A DNA stretch of 64,000 nt from Flavipsychrobacter sp. (GTDB taxonomy: Bacteria > Bacteroidota > Bacteroidia > Chitinophagales > Chitinophagaceae). Numbering within the stretch: position 1 is the stretch's first letter; the number at the start of each line of letters is the position of its first letter. The DNA lies in contig JAEUVY010000072.1 of assembly GCA_016786565.1 (NCBI GenBank), positions 28,284-92,283 of the forward strand, read 5' to 3'. The notes below the pieces were generated by a model. That model saw only the letters and a list, made by a program, of their open reading frames with translations, ran no database searches and had not been told where the DNA came from. Positions 55,082 through 63,626 of this stretch are shown in pieces. The position numbers were made by a program, and so were the translations under genes.

Positions 55082-55768
55082 ATGAAAACATACATTTTTG
55101 CCGGTGCGTCATCAGCGGTTGCAGTAGAGGCAGCGCGGCAACTTACGGCTGCAGGTCACCGTGTCATTGGAATCAGCACCCACGAGGAGGTCGTTCCATA
55201 CACCGAGCACCACCGGGTCGACGGCTATGCTGCCGGGCACCTGCCAGCTATTGCCGGCCCTGTCGATGGATTGGTTTATTTCCCCGGCACCATTTCACTA
55301 AAGCCGTTCCGTGGGCTCACCGAGGCCGATTTCCTAACAGACTATCGTATCAATTGCTTGGGGGCAGTCGCTGTTATTCAACAATACCTCCCATCTTTGA
55401 AGCAGGCCGGAAATGCGTCTGTGGTAATGTTCAGCTCGGTGGCGGCGCAGCGTGGCATGCCCTACCATGCCTCAATTGCGATGGCCAAGGCAGCGATCGA
55501 AGGGCTCACCCGGTCGCTCGCTGCCGAGTTAGCACCTTCGATCCGTGTCAACTGCATCGCGCCGTCACTCACCGATACACCTCTTGCATCGCGCCTCCTC
55601 AACACCCCTGACAAAGTTGACGCAGCCCGCAAGCGCAATCCGATGAAGATGGTTGGCGACCCGGCTATCCTTTCCAACTCAGTCACCTTTCTGCTCTCCG
55701 ATGCCTCTGCCTGGACAACAGGTCAGGTCCTCGCTGTCGATGGCGGTATGGCAGCACTGTCAGTGTAG
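55082..55768 (+). CDS. Atypical short-chain dehydrogenase/reductase
   Basis: The 228-residue product has the SDR fold: an N-terminal FAGASSAVAVEAARQL, the central NCLGAVAVIQQYLPS, the serine strand VVMFSSVAAQRGMP, the lysine helix AMAKAAIEGLTRSLAAEL and the terminal TGQVLAVDGGMAAL. The usual catalytic Tyr of YxxxK is missing; the residue four before the Lys is Ile. The glycine-rich motif is also altered. Its substrate is unknown, and it may not be a normal reductase. The frame extends upstream to 54911, but ATG 55082 begins the domain. It is divergent from the pterin operon. Confidence 0.85.
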   Translation: MKTYIFAGASSAVAVEAARQLTAAGHRVIGISTHEEVVPYTEHHRVDGYAAGHLPAIAGPVDGLVYFPGTISLKPFRGLTEADFLTDYRINCLGAVAVIQQYLPSLKQAGNASVVMFSSVAAQRGMPYHASIAMAKAAIEGLTRSLAAELAPSIRVNCIAPSLTDTPLASRLLNTPDKVDAARKRNPMKMVGDPAILSNSVTFLLSDASAWTTGQVLAVDGGMAALSV

Positions 55769-56107
55769 TGTCGTAAATTGTTACACCCGATACGTTGTCA
55801 GTAGATGCATTACATAGTTGAAATTTGGGAATGTGATCACATAAAGAAGAATTGGGTGTTGGCTGTAGGAGTTTTTGGCGGAAGAAGTAGCGGTACAACC
55901 ATCTGAAATTCACGGAAGTAATTCCTCCTGACTCGTGGTTGGTGTTCGGGCAGTGTAGGTCATAGTGCTGCTACTTGCATGTGTAAGTGACGATAGATTA
56001 GAAGTATTGGCCTATTACCGTCTGTTATCACTCTCCCATTTTAGCATTTTGATACATATTCAATCCTTAGATTTGCGCACGAATAAAAAAAGCAGGTTAA
56101 TTACCTC
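55769..56107. other. Intergenic region upstream of the efflux operon
   Basis: These 339 bases contain no gene that I can support. Near the right end there is a promoter-like pair, a TTG at 56049-56051 and TAGATTTG at 56068-56075. I see no stable hairpin or repeat in the rest. Confidence 0.5.
56068..56075 (+). promoter_or_regulatory. -7 box for the His-rich protein and efflux operon
   Basis: TAGATTTG matches TAnnTTTG exactly. A TTG lies 16 bases upstream, slightly short of the usual spacing. The leader to the first coding region would be about 28 bases. Confidence 0.5.
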
Positions 56108-56512
56108 TTGAAATATTTCCGCTACATATCAATATTTCGCCGGTCGGCCGGCACATGGACACTCGGCATTTTTTTGGTGTTGGTCACGCTGTTTTGTGTG
56201 AGCGGGTTTGTAAATACTTCAGCTCCGGTCACTGATCTGTATGAAATGTCAGACATCCCGGAAGAAAACATTTCAGTTGGTGGTCAACAAACAGGCACTG
56301 ATATTTCTTCCGGTAAACATCATCACCGCAGGCATCATCACATCGCCCGTCGCCGGTCCTCAGTACTATTTTTCTTTGGTACCCAGACTGTTAATACCAC
56401 AGCACATTCCGACGCCCATCATATACGTCTTAAAATAGGCTACTGCCGCGCTCTGGTGCGCACAGTAAGGCCTTTCTACTACACTTTCCTCTACCGTTAT
56501 ACCCTGTTTTAG
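56108..56512 (+). CDS. Small His-rich membrane-anchored protein (tentative)
   Basis: The 134-residue frame starts with TTG. It has one membrane segment (LGIFLVLVTLFCVSGFV, about 19-35), then a short acidic stretch and a His/Arg cluster (HHHRRHHHIARRR, about 71-83). No family is recognised. A -7 box 33 bases upstream and its place ahead of the RND genes support a real gene, but the TTG start and basic, low-complexity tail leave doubt. It may be the first gene of the efflux operon; the adaptor gene starts 66 bases after its stop. Confidence 0.4.
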   Translation: MKYFRYISIFRRSAGTWTLGIFLVLVTLFCVSGFVNTSAPVTDLYEMSDIPEENISVGGQQTGTDISSGKHHHRRHHHIARRRSSVLFFFGTQTVNTTAHSDAHHIRLKIGYCRALVRTVRPFYYTFLYRYTLF

Positions 56513-56578
56513 AGATCGCCGATAGGCTCGTTTTTCAGGCACTTGCCTGATTTCATTATTCATCTCTTAAAAGCAGAT

Positions 56579-57706
56579 ATGCGTCAAAATTTCATTTTGT
56601 CGTTGTGTGCAGTTATGGCGGTTATGTCATCTTGCAGCAACAAAGAATCAAAACAACCTGAAAAACCTGTTGAAGTACCGGTAATAAGCATCAGGTCCGT
56701 CCCTCTTCAGTTGGACAAGCAATATGTAACCGATATTCAGGCTATTAGAAACGTTGAGATCCGCAGTAAGATCTCTGGTTTTCTCGATGCCATCTACGTC
56801 GATGAGGGTGCTACAGTTCGTAAAGGACAGGTCATGTTCCGCATCGGCGACAACGAGTACAAGGCTGAGGTAGCCAGGGCGCAGGCCGTGCTCCATAGCA
56901 TGAAGGCCGAAGCGAGTGTGGCTGAATTGGAGGCCGAGCGAGTGAAGTTGATGGTAGATAAAAAGATCATTTCTGCTACCGAATTGGCATTGGCCCAATC
57001 TAAACTAAAGGCTGCCCGCGCCCGCATCGAAGAGGCCCGGTCCACCCTCGATAATGCCACGCACCGCCTTTCCTATACGGTCATCCGTGCTCCGTTTGAC
57101 GGGGTGGTCGACCGTATACCGCTCAAAACAGGTAGTCTCGTTAGCGAGGGTACGCTCATTACCACCGTGTCCGATGTAAATTCGGTATATGCCTATTTCA
57201 ATATATCTGAGAACGAATACCTGGCATTCAACAAAAACGACGATGCAACCACTATCGACGAGAACAAGGCCGCTACACTCATTCTTTCCGATGGTACCGA
57301 GTATAAGCACAAGGGTCGAATAGAGACCGTGGTCAGCGAGTTCAATGAAAATACTGGTGCCATATCTGTGCGCGCCGCGTTCCCCAATCCCGATCACCTG
57401 CTCAAACACAATGCCACTGGCAAGGTTAAGCTGGTGTCTGGCAAGGTAGAGTCACTGGTGTTGCCTCAAAAGGCCGCATTCGAGATACAGGACAAAAATT
57501 ATGTCTACGTAGTCGGATCTGATAACGTCATCACTATGAGGAGCTTCAGTCCTGCAGGTCGGTACGGTCAGTACTACATAGTGAATTCAGGTTTGTTGGC
57601 GGGTGATAAGATCGTCTTCGAAGGTATCCAGAATTTACGCGAAGGCGTAAAGGTAATACCTCGGTCACTACCCGTTGACAGCCTGCCAGGCATCGCCGCT
57701 CATTAG
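56579..57706 (+). CDS. RND efflux periplasmic adaptor (membrane fusion protein) lipoprotein
   Basis: This 375-residue adaptor links the RND pump to its outer-membrane channel. It has a lipobox signal (VMSSCS), an N-terminal lipoyl half (IRSKISGFLDAIYVDEGATV), a coiled-coil hairpin (about 95-160), the second lipoyl half (TVIRAPFDGVVDRIPLKTG), and beta-barrel and membrane-proximal domains. The order is the same as in AcrA. The start is ATG 56579. The pump gene follows after 49 bases. Confidence 0.92.
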   Translation: MRQNFILSLCAVMAVMSSCSNKESKQPEKPVEVPVISIRSVPLQLDKQYVTDIQAIRNVEIRSKISGFLDAIYVDEGATVRKGQVMFRIGDNEYKAEVARAQAVLHSMKAEASVAELEAERVKLMVDKKIISATELALAQSKLKAARARIEEARSTLDNATHRLSYTVIRAPFDGVVDRIPLKTGSLVSEGTLITTVSDVNSVYAYFNISENEYLAFNKNDDATTIDENKAATLILSDGTEYKHKGRIETVVSEFNENTGAISVRAAFPNPDHLLKHNATGKVKLVSGKVESLVLPQKAAFEIQDKNYVYVVGSDNVITMRSFSPAGRYGQYYIVNSGLLAGDKIVFEGIQNLREGVKVIPRSLPVDSLPGIAAH

Positions 57707-57755
57707 TTCCATACCACACGGTTTGGTTTCAAATTCCATCATTTAAAGGATAGTC

Positions 57756-60700
57756 ATGTTCAATATATTCATAAGAAGACCCATTTTGTCTTTGGTGATA
57801 TCACTCATCATTGTATTGCTGGGTGTAATAGCATTACTCAAAATACCGGTCACTCAGTTCCCCGACATTGTGCCGCCGTCTGTTACTGTTACGGCAAACT
57901 ACACCGGTGCCAATGCCGAGGTTTGTGCCAATGCCGTCGCTATTCCGCTGGAGCGCGCCATTAATGGTGTGCCCGGCATGACCTATATGTCCACGGTTAC
58001 CAGTAACAATGGTATCACCACAATACAGGTTTACTTCAAAGTAGGCACCGACCCCGATGTGGCGGCTGTAAACGTACAGAACCGTGTTACCACCGTGCTC
58101 GATGAATTGCCCGAAGAGGTGATCAAAGCAGGGGTGACCACCGAGAAGGAAGTGAACAGTATGCTCATGTACCTCAACATCATGAGTTCTGATACCTCGC
58201 TCGACGAAAAGTTCATTTACAACTTCACAGACATCAATATCCTAAAGGAACTGAAGCGTATTGATGGTGTAGGTTTCGTGAACATAATGGGGCTGCAGGA
58301 CTATGCCATGCGTGTATGGCTCAAACCCGACCGTATGCAGGCCTACAATCTCTCTACCGACGAGGTGATCAGCGCCATAAGGAGCCAGAACGTAGAGGCT
58401 GCGCCGGGTAAGTCCGGCGAAAGCTCAGGTCAGGACCCTCAGTCGCTGCAGTACGTTATCAAATACACTGGTAAGTTCTTCAAACCCGAGCAGTACCAGA
58501 ACATCGTTATCCGTGCCGATAATTCAGGGTCCTTCCTCCGGTTGAAAGATATTGCCGATGTAGAGTTCGGTTCCCTTTCTTATTCAATGACCTCCAAGAC
58601 CGATGGTCGCCCCTCGGCGTCCATCATGATCAAGCAGCGTCCTGGTTCGAACGCTAATGAGGTCATAGACAACATCAAGTCCACAATGGCTCGCCTCAAG
58701 GAGAGCTCGTTTCCCTCAGGCATGACTTACAACGTCAGCTACGATGTGTCGCGCTTTCTCGACGCTTCTATCCATGAGGTGCTGAAAACATTGTTTGAGG
58801 CATTCATATTGGTTTTCCTAATTGTTTACCTGTTTTTGCAGGATTGGCGCTCCACCATCATTCCGGTGTTAGCGGTTCCGGTCGCCATTGTCGGAACCTT
58901 GTTCTTCATGCAGGCATTTGGGTTTTCGCTCAACCTCATGACTCTGTTCGCACTGGTTCTGTCTATCGGCATTGTGGTCGACAATGCCATTGTGGTGGTC
59001 GAGGCCGTTCATGCTAAGATGGAACAACACGGCCTGCCTGCATTTGAAGCAACCATCAATTCCATGAAGGAGATCAGCGGTGCCATCATTGCTATCACGT
59101 TGGTTATGTCGGCGGTGTTTGTGCCCGTCGCGTTCATGGATGGTCCTGTAGGTATCTTCTACAAGCAGTTTTCCATCACACTTGCCATCGCTATCGTCAT
59201 ATCGGGCATCAATGCGGTAACGCTTACACCCGCGCTGTGCGCCATCATTCTGAAGCCTGTTCATCATGCAGCAGGCGACAAGCCCAAGGGTATGCTCAAT
59301 AAGTTCTTCGCTGGCTTCAACCGTGGTTATGATGGTATGTTGGGCAAATACAAGTCACTGTTGTTGGGCATTACTGGGCGAAGGGTGGTGATCATAGGTC
59401 TTCTCGGTCTGTTCTTTGCGGCTACCTGGGGTGTAAGTGCTTTGCTTCCGTCGGGTTTTATTCCCGAGGAAGATCAGGGTATGATCTATGTAAACGTTAC
59501 AACACCGGCAGGTGCTACGCTGGAGCGTACAGAAAAGGTGTTGGATCAGTTGGAGCGTATCGCTTCCAAAGAGGAAGGCGTAGAGTCTGTGTCCACATTG
59601 GCCGGCTACAACCTCATGAACGACATTGCCGGTGCCTGTTATGGCATGGTCATGATCAACCTCAAGCCATGGGATCAACGTCGTCATGTGAAGGACGTGA
59701 TAGCTGCGCTCACTGCAAAGTCAGGTAGTATTTCTGACGCCAGCATCCAGTTCTTTGCGCCGCCTACCGTGCCGGGTTTCGGTAACGCCGGCGGTTTCGA
59801 ACTGCGCCTGCTCAACAGGAACGGCGATGATGCCATCACCCAGACTGCAGAGCAGACCAAACGTTTTATGGACAAGCTCTCCCAGTCAAGGGAGATCACC
59901 AATCTCGTTACAGGCTACAACCCTTACTTCCCCCAATACATGATCAGTATCGATCAGGAAGTCGCAGCAAAAAAGGGCATCAATATTGACAATGCACTCA
60001 GCACCCTCAAGACACTGCTGGGTAGTTATTACACCTCCAATTTTATCCGCTTCGGACAGATGTACAAGGTTATGTTGCAGGCCGCGCCCGACTATCGCCG
60101 CAAGCCCGAGGATATACTCGATCTGTATGTGAAGAACGACAAGGGAGAGATGGTGCCTTATTCAACATTCATTAGGCTGGAACGTGTATATGGCCCCGAG
60201 CAGCTCACTCGCTACAACATGTATCTCTCGGCCATGATCAATGGTGATGCCGCCCCCGGATACAGTAGTGGCGATGTGATAAAGGTAGTGGAGCAAACAG
60301 CAAAAGAGATACTGCCGCGCGGCTTTGGAATAGAGTGGTCCGGTATGACGCGCGAGCAGGTACTTGCAGGCAATCAGGCAATTTACATTTTCATCATTTG
60401 CCTGGTCTTTGTATATCTCTTGCTGGCTGCTCAGTACGAGAGTTTCCTGCTTCCGTTGCCGGTTATCCTCTCGTTGCCAACCGGTATTTTCGGTTCCTAT
60501 TTCCTTTTGTTCCTCACCGGCCTCGAGAATAATATTTATGCTCAGGTAGCGCTCGTCATGCTTATCGGTCTGTTGGGCAAGAACGCCATCCTCATTGTTG
60601 AGTACGCGGTGCTGGTGCGCAAAAAGGGCCACACGGTCATGCAGTCAGCCATAGAAGGGGCGGTACTTAGGTTGCGTCCTATTCTTATGACTTCACTGGC

Positions 60701-60953
60701 GTTTGTTGCAGGCCTTATGCCGCTGTGTTTTGCAAGTGGTGCGGGTGCTGCCGGCAACCGTGCCATAGGTGTGGCCGCGGCAGGTGGCATGCTAACCGGA
60801 ACCATCTTCGGGGTTATCCTCATTCCCGGTCTGTATTTCATTTTCGCCACGCTCGATGAAAAGTTGCGCAGGAAAAAACACCTGCCCATTCAGGATCTGA
60901 GCATTCATCACAATCAACATAAAAAGCACGACGAGCATGATCACGAAAACTAA
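57756..60953 (+). CDS. RND efflux pump, HAE1/AcrB type
   Basis: This 1065-residue inner-membrane proton antiporter exports hydrophobic compounds as a trimer. It has the twelve-helix arrangement with two large periplasmic loops. The proton-relay helix 4 reads IGIVVDNAIVVVEAV, giving Asp-Asn where AcrB has Asp-Asp; this variant form also occurs in related pumps. The helix 10 lysine is present (GLLGKNAILIVEY), as is the helix 11 arginine (RLRPILMTS). The C-terminus ends in a His-rich tail (HHNQHKKHDEHDHEN), uncommon for this class and possibly metal-binding. Its stop overlaps the start of the outer-membrane factor gene by 17 bases. Confidence 0.94.
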   Translation: MFNIFIRRPILSLVISLIIVLLGVIALLKIPVTQFPDIVPPSVTVTANYTGANAEVCANAVAIPLERAINGVPGMTYMSTVTSNNGITTIQVYFKVGTDPDVAAVNVQNRVTTVLDELPEEVIKAGVTTEKEVNSMLMYLNIMSSDTSLDEKFIYNFTDINILKELKRIDGVGFVNIMGLQDYAMRVWLKPDRMQAYNLSTDEVISAIRSQNVEAAPGKSGESSGQDPQSLQYVIKYTGKFFKPEQYQNIVIRADNSGSFLRLKDIADVEFGSLSYSMTSKTDGRPSASIMIKQRPGSNANEVIDNIKSTMARLKESSFPSGMTYNVSYDVSRFLDASIHEVLKTLFEAFILVFLIVYLFLQDWRSTIIPVLAVPVAIVGTLFFMQAFGFSLNLMTLFALVLSIGIVVDNAIVVVEAVHAKMEQHGLPAFEATINSMKEISGAIIAITLVMSAVFVPVAFMDGPVGIFYKQFSITLAIAIVISGINAVTLTPALCAIILKPVHHAAGDKPKGMLNKFFAGFNRGYDGMLGKYKSLLLGITGRRVVIIGLLGLFFAATWGVSALLPSGFIPEEDQGMIYVNVTTPAGATLERTEKVLDQLERIASKEEGVESVSTLAGYNLMNDIAGACYGMVMINLKPWDQRRHVKDVIAALTAKSGSISDASIQFFAPPTVPGFGNAGGFELRLLNRNGDDAITQTAEQTKRFMDKLSQSREITNLVTGYNPYFPQYMISIDQEVAAKKGINIDNALSTLKTLLGSYYTSNFIRFGQMYKVMLQAAPDYRRKPEDILDLYVKNDKGEMVPYSTFIRLERVYGPEQLTRYNMYLSAMINGDAAPGYSSGDVIKVVEQTAKEILPRGFGIEWSGMTREQVLAGNQAIYIFIICLVFVYLLLAAQYESFLLPLPVILSLPTGIFGSYFLLFLTGLENNIYAQVALVMLIGLLGKNAILIVEYAVLVRKKGHTVMQSAIEGAVLRLRPILMTSLAFVAGLMPLCFASGAGAAGNRAIGVAAAGGMLTGTIFGVILIPGLYFIFATLDEKLRRKKHLPIQDLSIHHNQHKKHDEHDHEN

Positions 60954-62343
60954 GATTTCTTTCCTGGCCATTGCGTCGGTACTGTTTATAAGCAGTTGCA
61001 AGATCAAGGACAAAACCTGGCAGGCGTCTGATGCGGTTGTGCCGGCCACATTCGCCGGCCGCACCGATACAACGTCTGCACCGACCTTGTCCTACGACAA
61101 GTTCTTTGCAGATCGCCAGTTGGTTGCCCTGCTGGACACCGCCCTGCAGAACAATGCTGATGTGCGTATTGCTTATGAGCGGGTCGAGGCAGCAGGTGCA
61201 GGGCTGTTAGCTGCCCGTGGCGCGCTTTTCCCCTCCTTCAATGTGCAGATGACAGGCGGCTCTACCCGATTTGGTAACTATACCATGGACGGTATGGGCA
61301 ATGCCACAACTCCGGGCGTGCCGTTCCCCATCATTAACGACTACTTTCCCGGTGTCAGCAGCAGTTGGGAGGCAGATGTGTGGGGAAAACTGAAGAACAA
61401 GAAACGTGCCGCGAGGATGCGCTACTTTGCCACCAAAGCCGGTGCCGATCTTGTCAAGACCCGCCTCATCTCAGAGGTGGCTTATCGTTACTACAACCTC
61501 TGTGCGCTCGATGAAGAGTTGTCTATACTCGACACCAACATCCGCCTTCAGACGCGTGCATTGGAAATAGTGAAGCTGCAGAAGGAAGCCGGTCGCGCTA
61601 CAGAGCTGGCCGTAAAGCAATGTGAAGCCCAACTGGCCCGCACACGTGGCATGGAATACCGGGTAAAGACAGATATACTCACCGCCGAGAACGAGCTCAA
61701 CTTTTTGCTGGGTCGTTATTCTGTACCGGTGAAGCGCAATGGCATTAAGCTGGAACAGGCCGATAGGATAACAGGCATAGGAGTGCCGGCGCAAGTGCTG
61801 CAACGTCGCCCCGATGTGGTACAGGCAGAGCTGGAGCTGGCTGCCTCCAATGCCGATGTAGCTGCTGCAAGGGCGGCATTCTTTCCGGCGCTTACCATTT
61901 CGGCAACAGCCGGCTTCAATGCCTATCATACATCCGTTCTGTTCGATCCTGTTTCAGCAGCCTATGCGGCCATGGGCGGCCTGGTAGCTCCTGTGTTCAA
62001 TAAGAACCTGATCAAGGCCGGCTACAACGCCGCGAAGGCGGGTAATCGCGAAGCGTTTGCGCAGTATGGCAAGACCGTGATGAATGCAGTGTATGAGGTA
62101 TCCACCAATGTAGGCCGCATCGCCAATCTCAAAGCACAGTATGCGCAGAATGTCATATCAGCTACCGCGCTCGACGAAGCCGTCGCCATTTCCGGCGACC
62201 TGTTTATAGGTGGTTATGCCAACTATCTCGAGATCATCACCGCACAGCGAAACGCCATCGAGGCCGACCTCGAAGTAGTGCAGAGCAAGAAGAACATCAT
62301 GATAGGTGTCGTCGACCTCTACCGTGCACTCGGGGGACGATAA
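60937..62343 (+). CDS. RND efflux outer-membrane factor (TolC/NodT family) lipoprotein
   Basis: This 468-residue outer-membrane channel has a lipobox signal (LFISSC) and two repeats of the OEP domain, with long helices such as DVRIAYERVEAAGAGLLAAR and DVVQAELELAASNADVAAAR. The segment RRPDVVQAE is typical of NodT-type factors. It forms the exit duct for the adjacent pump. Its ATG lies within the last codons of the pump gene. A terminator follows 19 bases after its stop. Confidence 0.93.
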   Translation: MITKTKISFLAIASVLFISSCKIKDKTWQASDAVVPATFAGRTDTTSAPTLSYDKFFADRQLVALLDTALQNNADVRIAYERVEAAGAGLLAARGALFPSFNVQMTGGSTRFGNYTMDGMGNATTPGVPFPIINDYFPGVSSSWEADVWGKLKNKKRAARMRYFATKAGADLVKTRLISEVAYRYYNLCALDEELSILDTNIRLQTRALEIVKLQKEAGRATELAVKQCEAQLARTRGMEYRVKTDILTAENELNFLLGRYSVPVKRNGIKLEQADRITGIGVPAQVLQRRPDVVQAELELAASNADVAAARAAFFPALTISATAGFNAYHTSVLFDPVSAAYAAMGGLVAPVFNKNLIKAGYNAAKAGNREAFAQYGKTVMNAVYEVSTNVGRIANLKAQYAQNVISATALDEAVAISGDLFIGGYANYLEIITAQRNAIEADLEVVQSKKNIMIGVVDLYRALGGR

Positions 62344-62361
62344 TTGTATTTTAAGAGAAAA

Positions 62362-62400
62362 GGGGCTGCTTCATGGTGTGAGGCAGCCCATTTTGTTTTT
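62362..62400 (+). terminator. Terminator of the RND efflux operon
   Basis: The stem GGGCTGC (62363-62369) and GCAGCCC (62383-62389) is followed by ATTTTGTTTTT. Confidence 0.75.
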
Positions 62401-62423
62401 ATTTGGTATCGCAGGCGCCTTTT

Positions 62424-62682
62424 CACTGGTCGAAGTTCTTGCTTGCGACGCAAAAAAATGCTCCGTTAGGAGCATCAGCTTTGTAGCAACTTGTTAGGTT
62501 GGGCGTGTCATGCTCCGTACGAGCTACCCGATCCCTTAAAAGATACTTGCAATTCATCTCTCACTGGTCGAGGGTCTCGCTTGCGACACAAAAAATGCTC
62601 CGTTAGGAGCATCAGCTTTGTAGCAACTTGTTAGGTTGGGTATTCCATGCTCCGTAGGAGCTGCCCGATCCCTTAAAAGATA
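62424..62682. repeat. Two tandem copies (about 122 bp) of a palindromic intergenic repeat
   Basis: The first copy spans 62424-62545 and the second 62562-62682, closely matching. Each begins with CACTGGTCGA, has a GCTTGCGAC stretch, then a perfect hairpin ATGCTCC-GTTA-GGAGCAT and the phrase CAGCTTTGTAGCAA, and ends with a second hairpin (GCTCC-GTA-GGAGC) and ATCCCTTAAAAGATA. In copy one the second hairpin is broken by a single C. A third fragment starts at 62686 and contains CGCAAGCG-TCT-CGCTTGCG (62720-62738). These resemble intergenic palindromic repeats of other Bacteroidota; no protein is encoded. Confidence 0.85.
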
Positions 62683-62835
62683 ACCCACTGGTCGAAACGT
62701 CACGCTTCGTCCCTTCTCCCGCAAGCGTCTCGCTTGCGAAGCTCAGAGCCATGAAATACGCAATTTTCTGTCTAGGTCATGTCTCCTGTTTTTCGCAGTG
62801 CGTGCTGCAGTGCCCCGGCCGAGACAAAGACGGTT

Positions 62836-63000
62836 ACTTCTATATCAGCCCAATTTCCTAACACCTAATTCCGAATTCCACTTCTATCACACTACACAAA
62901 ACGCACTATCACAGATTTTCTTTTTGCCGCGTTGCCGTTCCAGTTTTAACTTGTATAGATGTTGCAGGAAATAAGGCTAAGAGGTTTGTATGGTGATTTT
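62836..63000. repeat. Direct repeat, copy A (about 165 bp)
   Basis: This segment matches 63071-63235 in the same register (235-bp offset). The last 117 bases (62884-63000) are nearly identical, and the first 48 are more diverged. It is non-coding and contains AAAACGCACTATCACAGA and TGTTGCAGGAAATAAGGCTA. Confidence 0.85.
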
Positions 63001-63070
63001 CCGGTCCCAGCCAGGTCTCCTATGCGGAGCTTTGTGTGGCGCAGGGACCCGGCGGATACAGAAGATAGAT

Positions 63071-63235
63071 ACTTCCAATTCATCCCATATCCCAACGCCT
63101 AACACCGAATTCCATTTTCTATCACACTACACAAAACGCACTATCACAGATTTTCTTTTTGCCTCGTTGCCATCCCTGTTGTAACTTGTATAGATGTTGC
63201 AGGAAATGAGGCTAAGAGGTGTGTTTGGTGATTTT
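63071..63235. repeat. Direct repeat, copy B (about 165 bp)
   Basis: This is the second copy of the repeat at 62836-63000. It differs by scattered substitutions and has no insertions or deletions that I could see. The intervening 70 bases (63001-63070) are not repeated. Confidence 0.85.
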
Positions 63236-63241
63236 GTTGTG

Positions 63242-63373
63242 CTTCTCACCTTGGGAAGAAGCCTGCCTGCCGACAAGGCAGGTGAGAAGTTTTTGCGCAG
63301 TTTTGGGAAGCAGTGGGAAGCAAAACTTCCCACATACCCATTGATAATCAATAAAAACACCCAAAACTGCGCA
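63242..63373. repeat. Cluster of nested hairpins with repeated GCGCAGTT arms
   Basis: Three hairpins lie in 132 bases. The first pairs CTTCTCACCT (63242-63251) with AGGTGAGAAG (63280-63289). The second is an outer stem, TGCGCAGTTTTGGG (63294-63307) with its complement at 63360-63373. Inside it the third pairs GTGGGAAG (63313-63320) with CTTCCCAC (63326-63333) around CAAAA. A further TTGCGCAGTT follows at 63385-63394. It does not look like coding sequence on either strand and may be a structured RNA or a small mobile element. Confidence 0.7.
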
Positions 63374-63533
63374 GAAATAAAAAATTGCGCAGTTGGGGAG
63401 AAATCTCGCAGCGAATTATTCGGTATCTGGTGCAGCGTATCTGTCAACAATAACATTGGTGAGTGGCATCGATCTCGCGCTGCGACCCCGCACTCACCTT
63501 CGTAGCACGCACGGGAATCGAACCGGGCGTAAT

Positions 63534-63622
63534 ATGAAAAAAGCCCCGCATTTGCGAGGCTTTTTGTGGGAGCACGACCCGTCCCGATCCTTCATCGGGA
63601 CGGGATCGAACCGCGGACCCTC
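63534..63622. repeat. Terminator plus tRNA-T-arm-like tail, copy 1
   Basis: The unit holds a terminator-like hairpin (GCCCCGCA with TGCGAGGC between A and T runs), then a perfect 11-bp stem (CCCGTCCCGAT at 63578-63588 with ATCGGGACGGG at 63594-63604). Next comes a minus-strand GGTTCGATCC sequence resembling a tRNA T-arm. It lies just downstream of the GIY-YIG gene. The matching copy is 378 bp to the right. A similar T-arm-like phrase, GGTTCGATTCC on the minus strand, sits at about 63513-63523. Confidence 0.8.
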
Positions 63623-63626
63623 CCGG

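Noticed and set aside
62424..62760. CRISPR array
   Set aside because: There are only two units of about 122 bp with no regular short spacers, and they contain palindromes typical of REP-like repeats. No cas gene is in the window.
63127..63505. Open frames on both strands (about 103-109 residues)
   Set aside because: They cross repeat copy B and the nested hairpins, have no family resemblance and no start signal. Their composition follows the hairpin arms.
63505..63625. Possible tRNA genes
   Set aside because: T-arm-like phrases (GGTTCGAT...) are present on the minus strand, but the T stems do not pair fully, there is no normal D-arm, and the anticodon-like loop lacks U33. They look like tRNA fragments, not tRNAs.
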